A stretch of 46,863 nucleotides of DNA from contig CAUJIP010000125.1 in the NCBI GenBank assembly GCA_963205235.1, positions 1 to 46,863 on the forward strand, read 5' to 3'. Of this stretch, positions 8,801 to 16,957 are shown piece by piece. Every line of letters starts with the position of its first letter. Positions within the stretch are counted from its first letter, which is position 1. This DNA comes from Pseudomonadota bacterium. Lineage in GTDB: Bacteria > Pseudomonadota > Alphaproteobacteria > Rhodobacterales > Rhodobacteraceae. The translations under genes were made by a program, and so were the position numbers. The notes under the pieces are model-generated. The model did not search any database. It saw nothing but the letters and a program-made list of their open reading frames with translations, and was not told where the DNA came from.

Positions 8801-9963
8801 GCGCCAAGGGGCCTCAGGATCGACCGGCTGATGATATGCCGCTGAATTTCCGAAGTGCCATCCCAGATCCTTTCAAGCCGCGCATCGCGCCACAGGCGCT
8901 GGACCGGAAGTTCCTCCATCAGCCCCATGCCGCCATAGATCTGCACGCAGTCGTCGGCGACCCGGTTCACCATTTCCGAACAGTAAAGCTTGACCATCGA
9001 CACATCGGCATCGGTCATGATGCCCGCCTCAGCCCGTTCCACCGCATCCGCGACCAGAAGGTCGCCAGCACGCAGGCCAAGCGCCATGTCCGCCAGTTTG
9101 AAGCCGGTGCCCTGGAACTGGCCGATGGGTTGGCCGAACTGGCGGCGGTTCGCGGCCCATTCGGTCGCCATCTCGATGATCCGTTCGGCCTTGCCGCAGC
9201 AAGAGGTGCCGACCCAGACGCGGCCCATGGTCAGCCATTTGCCCGCAAGCTCGAACCCCTTGCCCTCTTCACCAAGGACATGACCGGGGCCAAGGCGCAC
9301 ATCATTGAATGACAGTTGAAATGTCTTGTACCCGCGATAGCTGACCGATTTGTTGCCTTCGCGGATGTCAAAGCCCGGCATACCGACATCGACCAGAAAG
9401 GCCGTCACGCGCTTGCGCGGACCTCGCTTCGTCTCATCAAAACCAGTGGCCGCAAAGACGATTGCAAAGTCGGGCATGCAAGGGCCCGAGATGAAATGCT
9501 TGGACCCGTTCAGGATCCAGTCTGCCCCGTCGCGCTGGGCGTTCGATTTCATCCCCATCGCGTCCGATCCGGCCTCGGGTTCGGTCAGGGCAAAAAGCTC
9601 GCGCTTCTCGCCGGTCAGGCAGGGTTTGAGATAGGTTTCCCGCTGATCCCCCTCGCAGGCCAGCAACAACTCGGTCGGGCGTGCGACCCAGGAATGCAGC
9701 GCGTGGCTGGTCTTGCCGTATTCACGTTCGACCAGGCTCATCGCCTTGATCGACAGCCCGCCGCCGCCAACGCTTTCCGGCTGGTTGGCCGCGAACAGCC
9801 CCAGCGCCTTGGACTTGGCCTCGATCTCGCGCCCGATCTCCTCGGGGACATGGCCCAGCCGGTCGACCAGGTCCTCATGCGGCTGCATTTCGTCTTTCAC
9901 AAAGCCCCGGACCGTGTCCACGATCATGCGGGTTTCGTCGTCCAGATTGTAATGGTTGGTCAT
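8797..9963 (-). CDS. Acyl-CoA dehydrogenase (putative gamma-butyrobetainyl-CoA dehydrogenase)
   Basis: A 388-residue FAD-dependent acyl-CoA dehydrogenase that passes electrons to ETF. The family signatures ALTEPEAGSDAMGM, ILNGSKHFISG, RRQFGQPIGQFQ and QIYGGMGLMEE are present. The usual catalytic-base motif YEGT reads WDGTSEIQR, so Asp (about residue 368) replaces the common Glu. The ATG at 9963 overlaps the stop of the upstream permease gene (ATGA) and gives a standard N-terminus; longer upstream in-frame sequence is the permease's other frame. The next gene encodes an acyl-CoA synthetase. In a carnitine locus the likely reaction is desaturation of gamma-butyrobetainyl-CoA to crotonobetainyl-CoA, which the CaiD-like hydratase at 17 kb could use. 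Confidence 0.88.
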   Translation of the reverse strand: MTNHYNLDDETRMIVDTVRGFVKDEMQPHEDLVDRLGHVPEEIGREIEAKSKALGLFAANQPESVGGGGLSIKAMSLVEREYGKTSHALHSWVARPTELLLACEGDQRETYLKPCLTGEKRELFALTEPEAGSDAMGMKSNAQRDGADWILNGSKHFISGPCMPDFAIVFAATGFDETKRGPRKRVTAFLVDVGMPGFDIREGNKSVSYRGYKTFQLSFNDVRLGPGHVLGEEGKGFELAGKWLTMGRVWVGTSCCGKAERIIEMATEWAANRRQFGQPIGQFQGTGFKLADMALGLRAGDLLVADAVERAEAGIMTDADVSMVKLYCSEMVNRVADDCVQIYGGMGLMEELPVQRLWRDARLERIWDGTSEIQRHIISRSILRPLGA

Positions 9964-10751
9964 GTCGGGGTCCGGGCACGGCGGGCGCGGCGTTGCAGCA
10001 GCGCCCAGATCAGGAAAGCCGCGAATGTGACCCCAAGAAGGACCACGGCAGCGGCAGCAACGGCGGGGTCGGTATTCTCGCGGATGCCGTTCCACATGCG
10101 GCGCGGCAGCGTGTAGACCGAGAATTTCGACAGAAACAGCGTGACGACGATTTCGTCCCAGCTGGCGATGAAGGCAAAAACTGCGCCCGATATGACACCG
10201 GGCCGGATCGAGGGCAGGATGACCCGCCACAGGGTCTGGCTGGCCGAGGCCCCCAGATTGCGCGAGGCCTGCTCCAGCCGCCGGTCAAACCCCGCAAGCG
10301 AGGCGCCGACCGTGATCAGCACCAAAGGTGCGGCCAGAACGGCATGCGCAAGGATCAGGCCGGTATAGGTGTCGATCAGGCGCAGCGGGACATAAAGGCG
10401 GTAGAAGGCCATGGCCGCAATGATCGGCGGGATGACAAGGGGCAGGAGGAGGAAGCCCCGCAACACTTCCCCCCAGCGACTGGACATCCGCCAAAGCCCG
10501 ACTGCGGCCAATGTGCCCATGACTGTTGCCAAGGCGGCCGAGGTCAACCCGATCAGCGAGCTTTGGAAGAACGAGGACATCCAGTCCGGTGAGGTAAAGA
10601 CCTCACGGTAGTATTGCAGCGACAGCCCGTCCCAAGGCAGGGACAGATAGTTCTGCGAGGTCAGCGAGACCGGAATGGCAATCAGCGCCGGGGCGACCAA
10701 AAAGACCAGAAGGCTCCAGGCAATGATGCGGTTCAGGCGGGCCGGGGTCAT
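9960..10751 (-). CDS. ABC transporter permease, PotC type
   Basis: A 263-residue inner-membrane permease of the spermidine/putrescine (PotC/MOI) family with about six hydrophobic segments. The EAA loop reads EQASRNLGASASQTLWRVILPSIRPGVISG (shortened here as EQASRNLGAS...LPSIRPG), the contact site for the ATPase. The start ATG at 10751 overlaps the stop of the other permease. It pairs with PotB-, PotD- and PotA-type genes in the same operon. The substrate is inferred to be a quaternary amine such as carnitine or gamma-butyrobetaine from the flanking BKACE, acyl-CoA dehydrogenase and ligase genes. Confidence 0.87.
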   Translation of the reverse strand: MTPARLNRIIAWSLLVFLVAPALIAIPVSLTSQNYLSLPWDGLSLQYYREVFTSPDWMSSFFQSSLIGLTSAALATVMGTLAAVGLWRMSSRWGEVLRGFLLLPLVIPPIIAAMAFYRLYVPLRLIDTYTGLILAHAVLAAPLVLITVGASLAGFDRRLEQASRNLGASASQTLWRVILPSIRPGVISGAVFAFIASWDEIVVTLFLSKFSVYTLPRRMWNGIRENTDPAVAAAAVVLLGVTFAAFLIWALLQRRARRARTPT

Positions 10752-11593
10752 GTGCGCCCCCCGCCAAGGGCCGCCGACAGCTTCATGAAGCGTGACAGGA
10801 TGTAAAGAAGCGCCAGGACCGAGGCGAGCATGACAACCGCCAGCATCGCCGCCGTGCCCCATTTCAGCGTGACCAGAATCTGGACCGAGATATATTCGGC
10901 CACCATCAGGACCTTGCCCCCACCCAGTATGGCGGGAGTGACATAGAACCCCAGCGACAAGATGAAGACCAAAAGCGCCCCGGCGATGATCCCCGGCTTG
11001 GTCAGCGGCAGATAGACGCGCCAGAAAGTCTGCGCCGGTCGCGCGCCCAGATTGCGCGATGCTTGCAGGACCCGCCGGTCGATCCCCTGCATCGCGGCAA
11101 GGATCGGCAGAACGGCATAGGGGATCATGTAATGGACCATGCCGATCAGCACACCAACTTCGTTGCGCACAAAGGGGATCGGCTGCGAGATCAGGCCCGC
11201 CTCGATCAGCCCGTTGTTCAAAAGCCCGTTCCGGCCCAGAAGCATGATCCATGAGAATGTGCGGACAAGGACGGAGATCCAGAAGGAAATCAGGATGAAC
11301 AGCATCATCCGGTGCCGCGTCGCCTCGGCCACATTGGCCATCGCATAGGCGATGGAATAGCCAAGGATGACCGAAAGCACCGTCGTGATCAGGCAGACGC
11401 GCAAGGTCGTCCAGATCAGCTTGCGCAGGCTGTCCTTCTCGATCAGGGCGGCATAGTTCCCAAGGCCCGGTTCAGGATCGGTCAGCGACAGCCACAGGAT
11501 GTTGACAAGCGGCCCGCCGAACATGACCAGAACAAGCAGCAACAGGGGTGCTACCAGAAGCCAGGCCGGATTGAGACGAGAGGAACGGGTCAT
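10748..11593 (-). CDS. ABC transporter permease, PotB type
   Basis: A 281-residue integral membrane protein with an N-terminal transmembrane segment (AWLLVAPLLLLVLVMF), about six helices in all, and the EAA motif LQASRNLGARPAQTFWRV before LPLTKPGI. It forms the heterodimeric channel with the PotC-type partner downstream (ATGA overlap). About 69 bp containing a GC-rich hairpin separate it from the upstream binding-protein gene, which would lower permease expression relative to the binding protein. Confidence 0.87.
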   Translation of the reverse strand: MTRSSRLNPAWLLVAPLLLLVLVMFGGPLVNILWLSLTDPEPGLGNYAALIEKDSLRKLIWTTLRVCLITTVLSVILGYSIAYAMANVAEATRHRMMLFILISFWISVLVRTFSWIMLLGRNGLLNNGLIEAGLISQPIPFVRNEVGVLIGMVHYMIPYAVLPILAAMQGIDRRVLQASRNLGARPAQTFWRVYLPLTKPGIIAGALLVFILSLGFYVTPAILGGGKVLMVAEYISVQILVTLKWGTAAMLAVVMLASVLALLYILSRFMKLSAALGGGRT

Positions 11594-11620
11594 TGCCTTG
11601 CACGGGTTCAGGACAGGGAA

Positions 11621-11651
11621 CCTGCGGCGACAGGGAGCGCGCCGCCGCAGG
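11621..11651 (-). terminator. Hairpin between binding-protein and permease genes
   Basis: CCTGCGGCG (11621-11629) pairs perfectly with CGCCGCAGG (11643-11651), a 9-bp GC-rich stem with a 13-base loop. It follows the binding-protein stop by 12 bases and there is no strong T-run. It most likely acts as an mRNA-stabilising or attenuating element inside the operon rather than a full terminator. Confidence 0.6.
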
Positions 11652-11662
11652 AAACGCGGTGT

Positions 11663-12772
11663 TTAGCTGATCGCCTCAAGGAAAGCGTTCACGGCAGCGT
11701 CGGTGTTCTGACCCCACCAGGTCGGATCGTTCAGCGCGATCACGGCCATGTTCGCCTCGGACGTGATGGCATAGGGCGCATCCTCGGCCGAAATCATGGC
11801 AACGGCTTCGGGGTTCGTCGGCGTCATGCCAAGGCACGAGAACAGGCCAAGCTGCGCATCGACGGATTGCGACACGGCGATGAACTTCATCACCGCTTCA
11901 CGCCCGCCGGGGTTGCCCTTCGGCACGATATAGGCCCCCGGCATCGCAATCGCCCCGTCCATCACCATCTTGTAGCGACCGTTGGTCTCTTGCTCGATGT
12001 TGCGGCCCCGGTTCTGCCAGACCATGCCCATCGACACTTCGCCGTTGACCAGCATGTCATGCGCCTCAGAGCCCGAACCCCAATAGATCGTGCTGTCCTT
12101 GATCGCCGTGATCTTGGCCAGCGCGCGGTCAAGATCCAGCGGATAAAGCGCGTCCTTGGCGACACCATCGGCCATCAGCGCCGCCTCAAGCGACCCGTTG
12201 GCCCATTTGTACAACGACCGCTGGCCGGGGAACTTTTCCAGGTCAAAGAAGTCGGCCCAGTTGGCCGGGGCGCCGTCCGGATAAGCCTCGGTGTCATACA
12301 TGAAGGCATAGCCGTAAAGGATGATCGAGGTGCCGAACTCCAGCGCATATTGCGGCAGGGTCTTGTCCTTGGACACGACCGCATAGTCGATCGGTTCCAG
12401 ATGGCCGGTGGCCCCAAGCGCAACCGCGTCGAAAAGATCGGCGTCGCAGACATCGGCGGTGACATTGCCGCTGTCGACCATTTCCTTGATCTTGCCCTGC
12501 AGGGGGCCAGAGGTGTCGAACTTCAGCGGCATTCCGGTTTCAGCAGTGAACGGCACGCCGATGGCCGAGCCATGGCATTCCTCGGACTGGCCGCCCCAGT
12601 TCCACATCACGATCTCACCGGCGGCAGCCTCGGCCTTGCCTGCCAGAACGCTGGGCAGCGCCACGCCCGCCATCCCGCAAAGCGCGAGAAAGCTGCGGCG
12701 GTCCAGACGACCGGCGCGGAAGGCATGGGCGGCCTCGGTGACCGTCTCACGCATGAACTGCTTGTCTTGCAT
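11663..12772 (-). CDS. ABC transporter substrate-binding protein, PotD/PotF type, Tat-exported
   Basis: A 369-residue periplasmic solute-binding protein of the polyamine/spermidine-type family. A twin-arginine signal is visible (RLDRRSFLALCGMAGVAL, residues ~22-40), with a likely cleavage site after KAEA, so it probably folds in the cytoplasm before export. Mature sequence starts with GEIVMWNWGGQS. Aromatic residues (many Trp/Tyr, as in WNWGG, YKWANGS, PTWWGQN) could form a cage for a quaternary ammonium ligand; this is inference. The start has GGAGGAAG as ribosome site. It lies between the ATPase gene (upstream) and the permeases. Confidence 0.87.
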   Translation of the reverse strand: MQDKQFMRETVTEAAHAFRAGRLDRRSFLALCGMAGVALPSVLAGKAEAAAGEIVMWNWGGQSEECHGSAIGVPFTAETGMPLKFDTSGPLQGKIKEMVDSGNVTADVCDADLFDAVALGATGHLEPIDYAVVSKDKTLPQYALEFGTSIILYGYAFMYDTEAYPDGAPANWADFFDLEKFPGQRSLYKWANGSLEAALMADGVAKDALYPLDLDRALAKITAIKDSTIYWGSGSEAHDMLVNGEVSMGMVWQNRGRNIEQETNGRYKMVMDGAIAMPGAYIVPKGNPGGREAVMKFIAVSQSVDAQLGLFSCLGMTPTNPEAVAMISAEDAPYAITSEANMAVIALNDPTWWGQNTDAAVNAFLEAIS

Positions 12773-12838
12773 TGGTCTTCCTCCGTGTTGGGGGAGTTGC
12801 CTCCCGGTTTATGGGGCGATTTAGCCCGTCTTTCTGGT

Positions 12839-13828
12839 TCACTCGTCCAGCGGCACCGCCGCGTCGTCCTTCCAGTCAAGCCCCACCTGGGCACCCGGCT
12901 GCAGCGCAGGCCCGCCACGCCAGGCATCGACATCCACCTCCAGCGGGCCATGTTCGGCGGTCTCGATCTGGTATTTCAGCACCGGCCCGAAATAGTTGAG
13001 CGACAGCACCCGACCACTGACCCGACCCAATCCTTGCGCAACAAGGTCAATGCGTTCCGGGCGGATCGACCAGCGGCGGCCATCGCGTTGCAGGAAATTG
13101 CTTTTCCCCAGGAACGAGGCGGCAAATTCGGTACGGGGCCTTGTGTAAAGCTCTTCCGGGCTGCCGACCTGTTCGATCCTGCCGTCCCGCATGATGACCA
13201 CGCGGTCCGACATCGACAGGGCTTCGTCCTGGTCATGGGTGACATAGATGAAGGTCGTACCGACGCGGCGGTGCAGGTCCTTCAGCTGCTCCTGAACCTC
13301 GACCCGCAGCTTGCGGTCCAGGGCACCCAAGGGTTCATCCAGCAAAAGCACCGGCGGCGAAAAGGCCAGGGCACGCGCCAAAGCGACACGCTGCTGCTGG
13401 CCGCCCGAAAGTTCGGACGGCAAGCGCCGCTCCTTGCCGGTAAGCTGGACAAGCTCCAGCATCTCGGCCACGCGACCGGCAATCTCGGCCTTGGGGCGGC
13501 CGCGGACGGACAGCGAATAGCCGATGTTGTCCGCGACCGTCATGTGCGGAAACAGCGCGTAGCCTTGAAACACCATGCCGAAATTGCGCTTTTCGGCAGG
13601 CGTTCCGGTGATCGGCTGACCATCCAGCAGGATGTCGCCCTCGGTCGCGTCCTGAAACCCCGCGATCATCATCAGAAGCGTGGTCTTGCCCGAACCCGAC
13701 GGTCCCAGCAGCGTCAGGAATTCGCCGCGCCGGATTTCCAGGTCAATCCCGGCCACGGCCTGCACAGCGCCATAGCGCTTGACCAGCCCACGAAGCGTCA
13801 GTCCGCCAGAGGCTGCAACGGTCGACAT
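12839..13828 (-). CDS. ABC transporter ATP-binding protein, PotA type
   Basis: A 329-residue ATPase with Walker A GPSGSGKTT (about 43-51), Q-loop VFQGYALFPHMT, signature LSGGQQQRVALARAL, Walker B VLLLDEPLGALD and the H-loop VTHDQDEAL. A C-terminal TOBE-like regulatory domain starts near residue 240 (RWSIRPERIDLV). It energises the PotBC-type permeases encoded downstream. Its ATG overlaps the stop of the BKACE gene by one base (TGATG), tying transport to catabolism. A 66-bp gap follows before the binding-protein gene. Confidence 0.9.
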   Translation of the reverse strand: MSTVAASGGLTLRGLVKRYGAVQAVAGIDLEIRRGEFLTLLGPSGSGKTTLLMMIAGFQDATEGDILLDGQPITGTPAEKRNFGMVFQGYALFPHMTVADNIGYSLSVRGRPKAEIAGRVAEMLELVQLTGKERRLPSELSGGQQQRVALARALAFSPPVLLLDEPLGALDRKLRVEVQEQLKDLHRRVGTTFIYVTHDQDEALSMSDRVVIMRDGRIEQVGSPEELYTRPRTEFAASFLGKSNFLQRDGRRWSIRPERIDLVAQGLGRVSGRVLSLNYFGPVLKYQIETAEHGPLEVDVDAWRGGPALQPGAQVGLDWKDDAAVPLDE

Positions 13829-14718
13829 CAGGCGTCTGCCCCACGAAGTTTCAGTTTGTTCCGGGCCTCTTGCGGCGTCAGCACCCGTGCGCCCATGCGT
13901 TCGATGATCTCACGCGCCCGTTCGACCAGTTGCGCGTTCGTCGCCAGCACGCCCCGGTCAAGGAAGATGTTGTCCTCCAGCCCGACCCGCACATTGCCAC
14001 CCAAGGCCACAGCCGCAGCCGCCATCGGCATCTGCATCCGGCTGATCCCGAAACTCGCCCAGCTTGCTCCGGGGGGAAGCTGCTGCTTCATCGCGGCCAT
14101 GATTTCCACCGTCTGATCGGCGCCCCACGGGATGCCAAGGCACAGCTGGAACATCGGCGGATCGGCCAACAGGCCTTCGGCATACATTGCCTTGGCGAAC
14201 CGGATATGGCCAAGCTCGAACACCTCAAGCTCTGGCTTCACCCCCCATTCCTTGGTCAGCGCGGCCATGCGGCGCAGGATCGGCGGGGTCGAGATATAGA
14301 TCGTGTCGTCATTGCCGAAATTCAGCGTGCCGCAGTCCAGCGAGCAGATTTCCGGCAGGCATTCCTTGATATGCGCCAACCGCTCATCCGGCCCGATCAT
14401 GTCGGTCCCCGGTCCCGGCATCGCCCAGTTGTCCTTGGCTGGTGTCCAGTCGCCACCCATCCCGGCGGTCAGGTTGATGACCACGTCGACGCCGGACGCA
14501 CGCACCCGGTCGACGGTCTCTTTGAACAGCGCCGGATCGCGTGAGCCCTTGCCCGTCTTGGGGTCGCGGACGTGCAGATGTACCGCCGAAGCCCCCGCCC
14601 GTGCCGCCTCGATCGCCGAGTTCGCGATCTCTTCGGGGGTGACCGGAACGTGCTTGCTCTTGCCCGTAGTATCGCCCGCGCCAGTCACGGCGCAGGTCAG
14701 AACGACCTCGAAATTCAT
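13828..14718 (-). CDS. cdhC: BKACE-family beta-keto acid cleavage enzyme (probable dehydrocarnitine cleavage)
   Basis: A 296-residue DUF849/BKACE enzyme. This family condenses a beta-keto acid with acetyl-CoA, releasing acetoacetate and a new CoA ester, with an active-site metal. The metal-ligand motif [10 protein letters not shown] (48-57) and the later GLEDNIF (about 254-260) are visible. Next to a GlxA-type regulator, with carnitine 3-dehydrogenase on its other side, it most likely acts on 3-dehydrocarnitine to give betainyl-CoA plus acetoacetate. This is the role established for CdhC in Pseudomonas carnitine catabolism. The start has a GGGGAGACAG ribosome site. It leads a seven-gene operon reaching the acyl-CoA synthetase. 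Confidence 0.87.
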   Translation of the reverse strand: MNFEVVLTCAVTGAGDTTGKSKHVPVTPEEIANSAIEAARAGASAVHLHVRDPKTGKGSRDPALFKETVDRVRASGVDVVINLTAGMGGDWTPAKDNWAMPGPGTDMIGPDERLAHIKECLPEICSLDCGTLNFGNDDTIYISTPPILRRMAALTKEWGVKPELEVFELGHIRFAKAMYAEGLLADPPMFQLCLGIPWGADQTVEIMAAMKQQLPPGASWASFGISRMQMPMAAAAVALGGNVRVGLEDNIFLDRGVLATNAQLVERAREIIERMGARVLTPQEARNKLKLRGADA

Positions 14719-14810
14719 CTGTCTCCCCGTCTTTATGCATGCGGCATTTTGTCAGTCTTGATCCACAAGACGGGCTTTCCTGCCAGTAATTCGACTGATA
14801 TTGTCCCGGC
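14719..14810. promoter_or_regulatory. Divergent promoter region, BKACE operon / GlxA-type regulator
   Basis: This 92-bp gap separates two divergent starts and must contain both promoters and presumably the regulator's binding site. It holds a short ATGC...GCAT symmetry (about 14733-14745), and the minus-strand gene has a good GGGGAG ribosome site. I cannot identify convincing -35/-10 boxes. Confidence 0.35.
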
Positions 14811-15929
14811 ATGTCGAAAAATCGTATCATTGACGGATACCCCGCTGCGGCCGGCAATCTGGCGTCCGAAGCGGCGGCAGGTCAGCCGACTCGGGTGACA
14901 TTCCTGATCGTGCCGCGCTTCAACATGGCGACGCTGATCACCATGATCGAACCCTTGCGGATCGCGAATTACCTTGCCCCGTATCCCCTGTACCAGTGGG
15001 ATATCCTGTCGATGGACGGGACCGAAATCACCGCTTCGAACGGGCTTTCCATCACCGCGCAGCCGGTGACCGAACGCAACCGGCGGGGCGAGACGCTGTT
15101 CGTAATGGCCAGCTGGGGGGCCGAGGATTACCAGAACCGAGAGCTGTTCAGTTGGATTCGCAGACAGGCGCGGGAAGGTGTCCGGATCTGCTCGGTCGAG
15201 CTTGGCTGCTATCTGGTGGCCAAGGCGGGGCTGTTGTCAGGGGCCAGGCTGGCAACGCATTGGTCCTGGGCGCCGGGCTTTCAGGAACAGTTTCCGGACA
15301 TCGCATTGATCGAGCAGATATTCACCCTGGACGATCCCGTCCTGACTTGCGCGGGCGGCCTTGCCGGGGTGGACCTGATGCTGAAGCTGATCGCCGACGC
15401 ACATGGCGACAGCATGGCGGGCGAGGTTGCCGACCAGATGCTGCACCACCCGATCCGCCCGGCGACCGCCCCGCAGCGGCGGACATTGGGGCAGGGGATC
15501 GACACCTTGGCCCCCGTCCTGCGGCAGGCGATCACGCTGATCGAACGCAACATCCCCGAACCCCTGACCGTGCCCGAGATTGCCGCGACCCTTGGCATCT
15601 CGCAGCGCCAGTTGGAACGGCAATTCCACCGTGGGGTCGGCTGCTCGGTCGTGCAGTTCGGAACGCTTGTCAGGCTGCAACATGCACGGGTGCTGCTGAT
15701 TTCAACCAAACTGACCGTGCGCGAGATTGCCACCGCCACCGGGTTCAACACCCTGTCACATTTCGCCTATGCGTTCCGCAAATGCTTTGACCGGCGGCCC
15801 AGCGATTATCGGCAGGCTTGGCCTACAAAGGACGCAACGCCAAGCTGGCCCGGCACCCTGACCCGGTATCTTGAGACGCTGCACCAACGCGCCTCCCGCG
15901 CGGTGCGGGAAGGCAAACACAGCGCCTGA
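14811..15929 (+). CDS. cdhR: GlxA-family AraC-type regulator (CdhR-like, carnitine responsive)
   Basis: A 372-residue regulator with an N-terminal DJ-1/PfpI (GATase1-like) domain (about 28-205: VTFLIVPRFNMATLITMIEPLRIAN) and a C-terminal AraC pair of HTH motifs (about 245-340). The second HTH region includes VREIATATGFNTLSHFAYAFRK and RRPSDYR. The position of the DJ-1 nucleophile reads Glu rather than Cys (VELGCYLVAKAGLL), as expected for a sensor rather than an enzyme. This architecture is shared by CdhR, GbdR and SouR, which control carnitine, betaine and sarcosine genes. Its location between BKACE and carnitine dehydrogenase supports the CdhR assignment. The ribosome site ahead of the ATG is poor, so the exact start is uncertain. 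Confidence 0.87.
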   Translation: MSKNRIIDGYPAAAGNLASEAAAGQPTRVTFLIVPRFNMATLITMIEPLRIANYLAPYPLYQWDILSMDGTEITASNGLSITAQPVTERNRRGETLFVMASWGAEDYQNRELFSWIRRQAREGVRICSVELGCYLVAKAGLLSGARLATHWSWAPGFQEQFPDIALIEQIFTLDDPVLTCAGGLAGVDLMLKLIADAHGDSMAGEVADQMLHHPIRPATAPQRRTLGQGIDTLAPVLRQAITLIERNIPEPLTVPEIAATLGISQRQLERQFHRGVGCSVVQFGTLVRLQHARVLLISTKLTVREIATATGFNTLSHFAYAFRKCFDRRPSDYRQAWPTKDATPSWPGTLTRYLETLHQRASRAVREGKHSA

Positions 15930-15942
15930 TCCCGGCCAGTGA

Positions 15943-16009
15943 CCGATTTCTTCTAAGAAATCGGACCGGAGCCTTCAAAGACTCCGAACCGGAATTTTCG
16001 AAAATTCCG
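15943..16009. terminator. Three tandem hairpins between convergent genes
   Basis: Three adjacent inverted repeats fill the gap between the regulator and carnitine dehydrogenase. First: CCGATTTCTT (15943-15952) with AAGAAATCGG (15955-15964), perfect 10-bp arms. Second: CGGAG (15967-15971) with CTCCG (15982-15986), extended by an inner CTT/AAG pairing. Third: CGGAATTTTC (15990-15999) with GAAAATTCCG (16000-16009), a perfect 20-bp palindrome. They can act as bidirectional terminators; the regular triplet layout is unusual for a simple terminator. Confidence 0.75.
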
Positions 16010-16011
16010 CC

Positions 16012-16956
16012 CTATGACCGCGCGTCGCGGATCGCCTTCAGGACGGCCACGATTTCATGGTCACGGGTCGCCGCCATTTCGGTGAAATGCCGATCCCCGG
16101 CAATGGCGTTGCAGCCGTCGACCATCCGATCCCGCAGCTCTTGTGTCAGTTCGGGGGCCTCAAGCCGGGTCCAGGGCCATTTCAGCGCCGGGCCGAACTG
16201 GTCAAGGTTCGTGGCCATCCCGCCCTCGCCGCAGGCGACGTGAAAGGCCATGCATTGCCCCTGCACCGCCATCCGGGGGGCAGGTCCGTTCATCAGCGCT
16301 ACGTCGATATCCTCGGGCGTCGCCTCGCCATTTGCGACCATGTGCAGCGCCTCACGCCACAGCGCCTCTTGCAGACGGGTCGCGACGAAACCGGGGATTT
16401 CCTTCTTCATGATCAGCGGCGCCTTGCCTGCGACCTTGTAGAACTCCGCCGCCCATTCGACCGCTGCCCGGTCGGACTTCTTGCCGCCGACGATTTCAAC
16501 CAGCGGCAAAAGGTAAGGCGGGTTGAACGGATGGGCGATGACGGTCCGTTCCGGCGACGGGCACAGCGCCTGAATATCACTCATCATCAGGCCCGAGGTT
16601 GACGAGCCGATGACACAATCGCGCGGGGCCAGACGCCCAAGCTCGGCATAAAGCGCCTGCTTGATGTCCAACCGTTCCGGCGCGCTTTCCTGAATGAACT
16701 GCGCGTCCTTGACCGCGTCGGCAAGGTTGTCAGTCACCCGCAGCCGGGCCCGCGACGCCCCCGGTGCCAGACCAAGTGCCGTCAGGCTGATCCAGGCAGT
16801 GTCGATCACCGCCATCAGCGCATCCTTTTCCGCCATGGAATGGATATAGGCCGTCACATCATAGCCGCGCGCCAGAAAATGCGCGGTCCAGCCGCCGCCG
16901 ATCGGCCCCGCGCCAAGGCTTGTCACACGGGTGACGGATTTCGGATCAGGATACAT
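16012..16956 (-). CDS. lcdH: L-carnitine 3-dehydrogenase
   Basis: A 314-residue 3-hydroxyacyl-CoA-dehydrogenase-fold protein. It has the NAD motif LGAGPIGGGWTAHFLARG (residues 14-31), SSTSGLMMSDIQA and the long HPFNPPYLLPLVEIVGG typical of carnitine dehydrogenases (CdhA/LcdH). It oxidises L-carnitine to 3-dehydrocarnitine with NAD+, the substrate for the BKACE enzyme across the regulator gene. The ATG at 16956, one base after the stop of the CaiD-like gene, has AAGGGG upstream. It is the last gene of the ALDH/monooxygenase/hydratase operon. L-gulonate or lambda-crystallin-type dehydrogenases are the main alternative, made unlikely by the context. Confidence 0.88.
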   Translation of the reverse strand: MYPDPKSVTRVTSLGAGPIGGGWTAHFLARGYDVTAYIHSMAEKDALMAVIDTAWISLTALGLAPGASRARLRVTDNLADAVKDAQFIQESAPERLDIKQALYAELGRLAPRDCVIGSSTSGLMMSDIQALCPSPERTVIAHPFNPPYLLPLVEIVGGKKSDRAAVEWAAEFYKVAGKAPLIMKKEIPGFVATRLQEALWREALHMVANGEATPEDIDVALMNGPAPRMAVQGQCMAFHVACGEGGMATNLDQFGPALKWPWTRLEAPELTQELRDRMVDGCNAIAGDRHFTEMAATRDHEIVAVLKAIRDARS

Positions 16957-16957
16957 C

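Noticed and set aside
11312-14116. A 934-codon open frame on the plus strand
   Set aside because: It runs antisense across the permease, binding-protein, ATPase and BKACE genes, which have clear motifs and coupled starts. Long shadow frames are common at this GC content.
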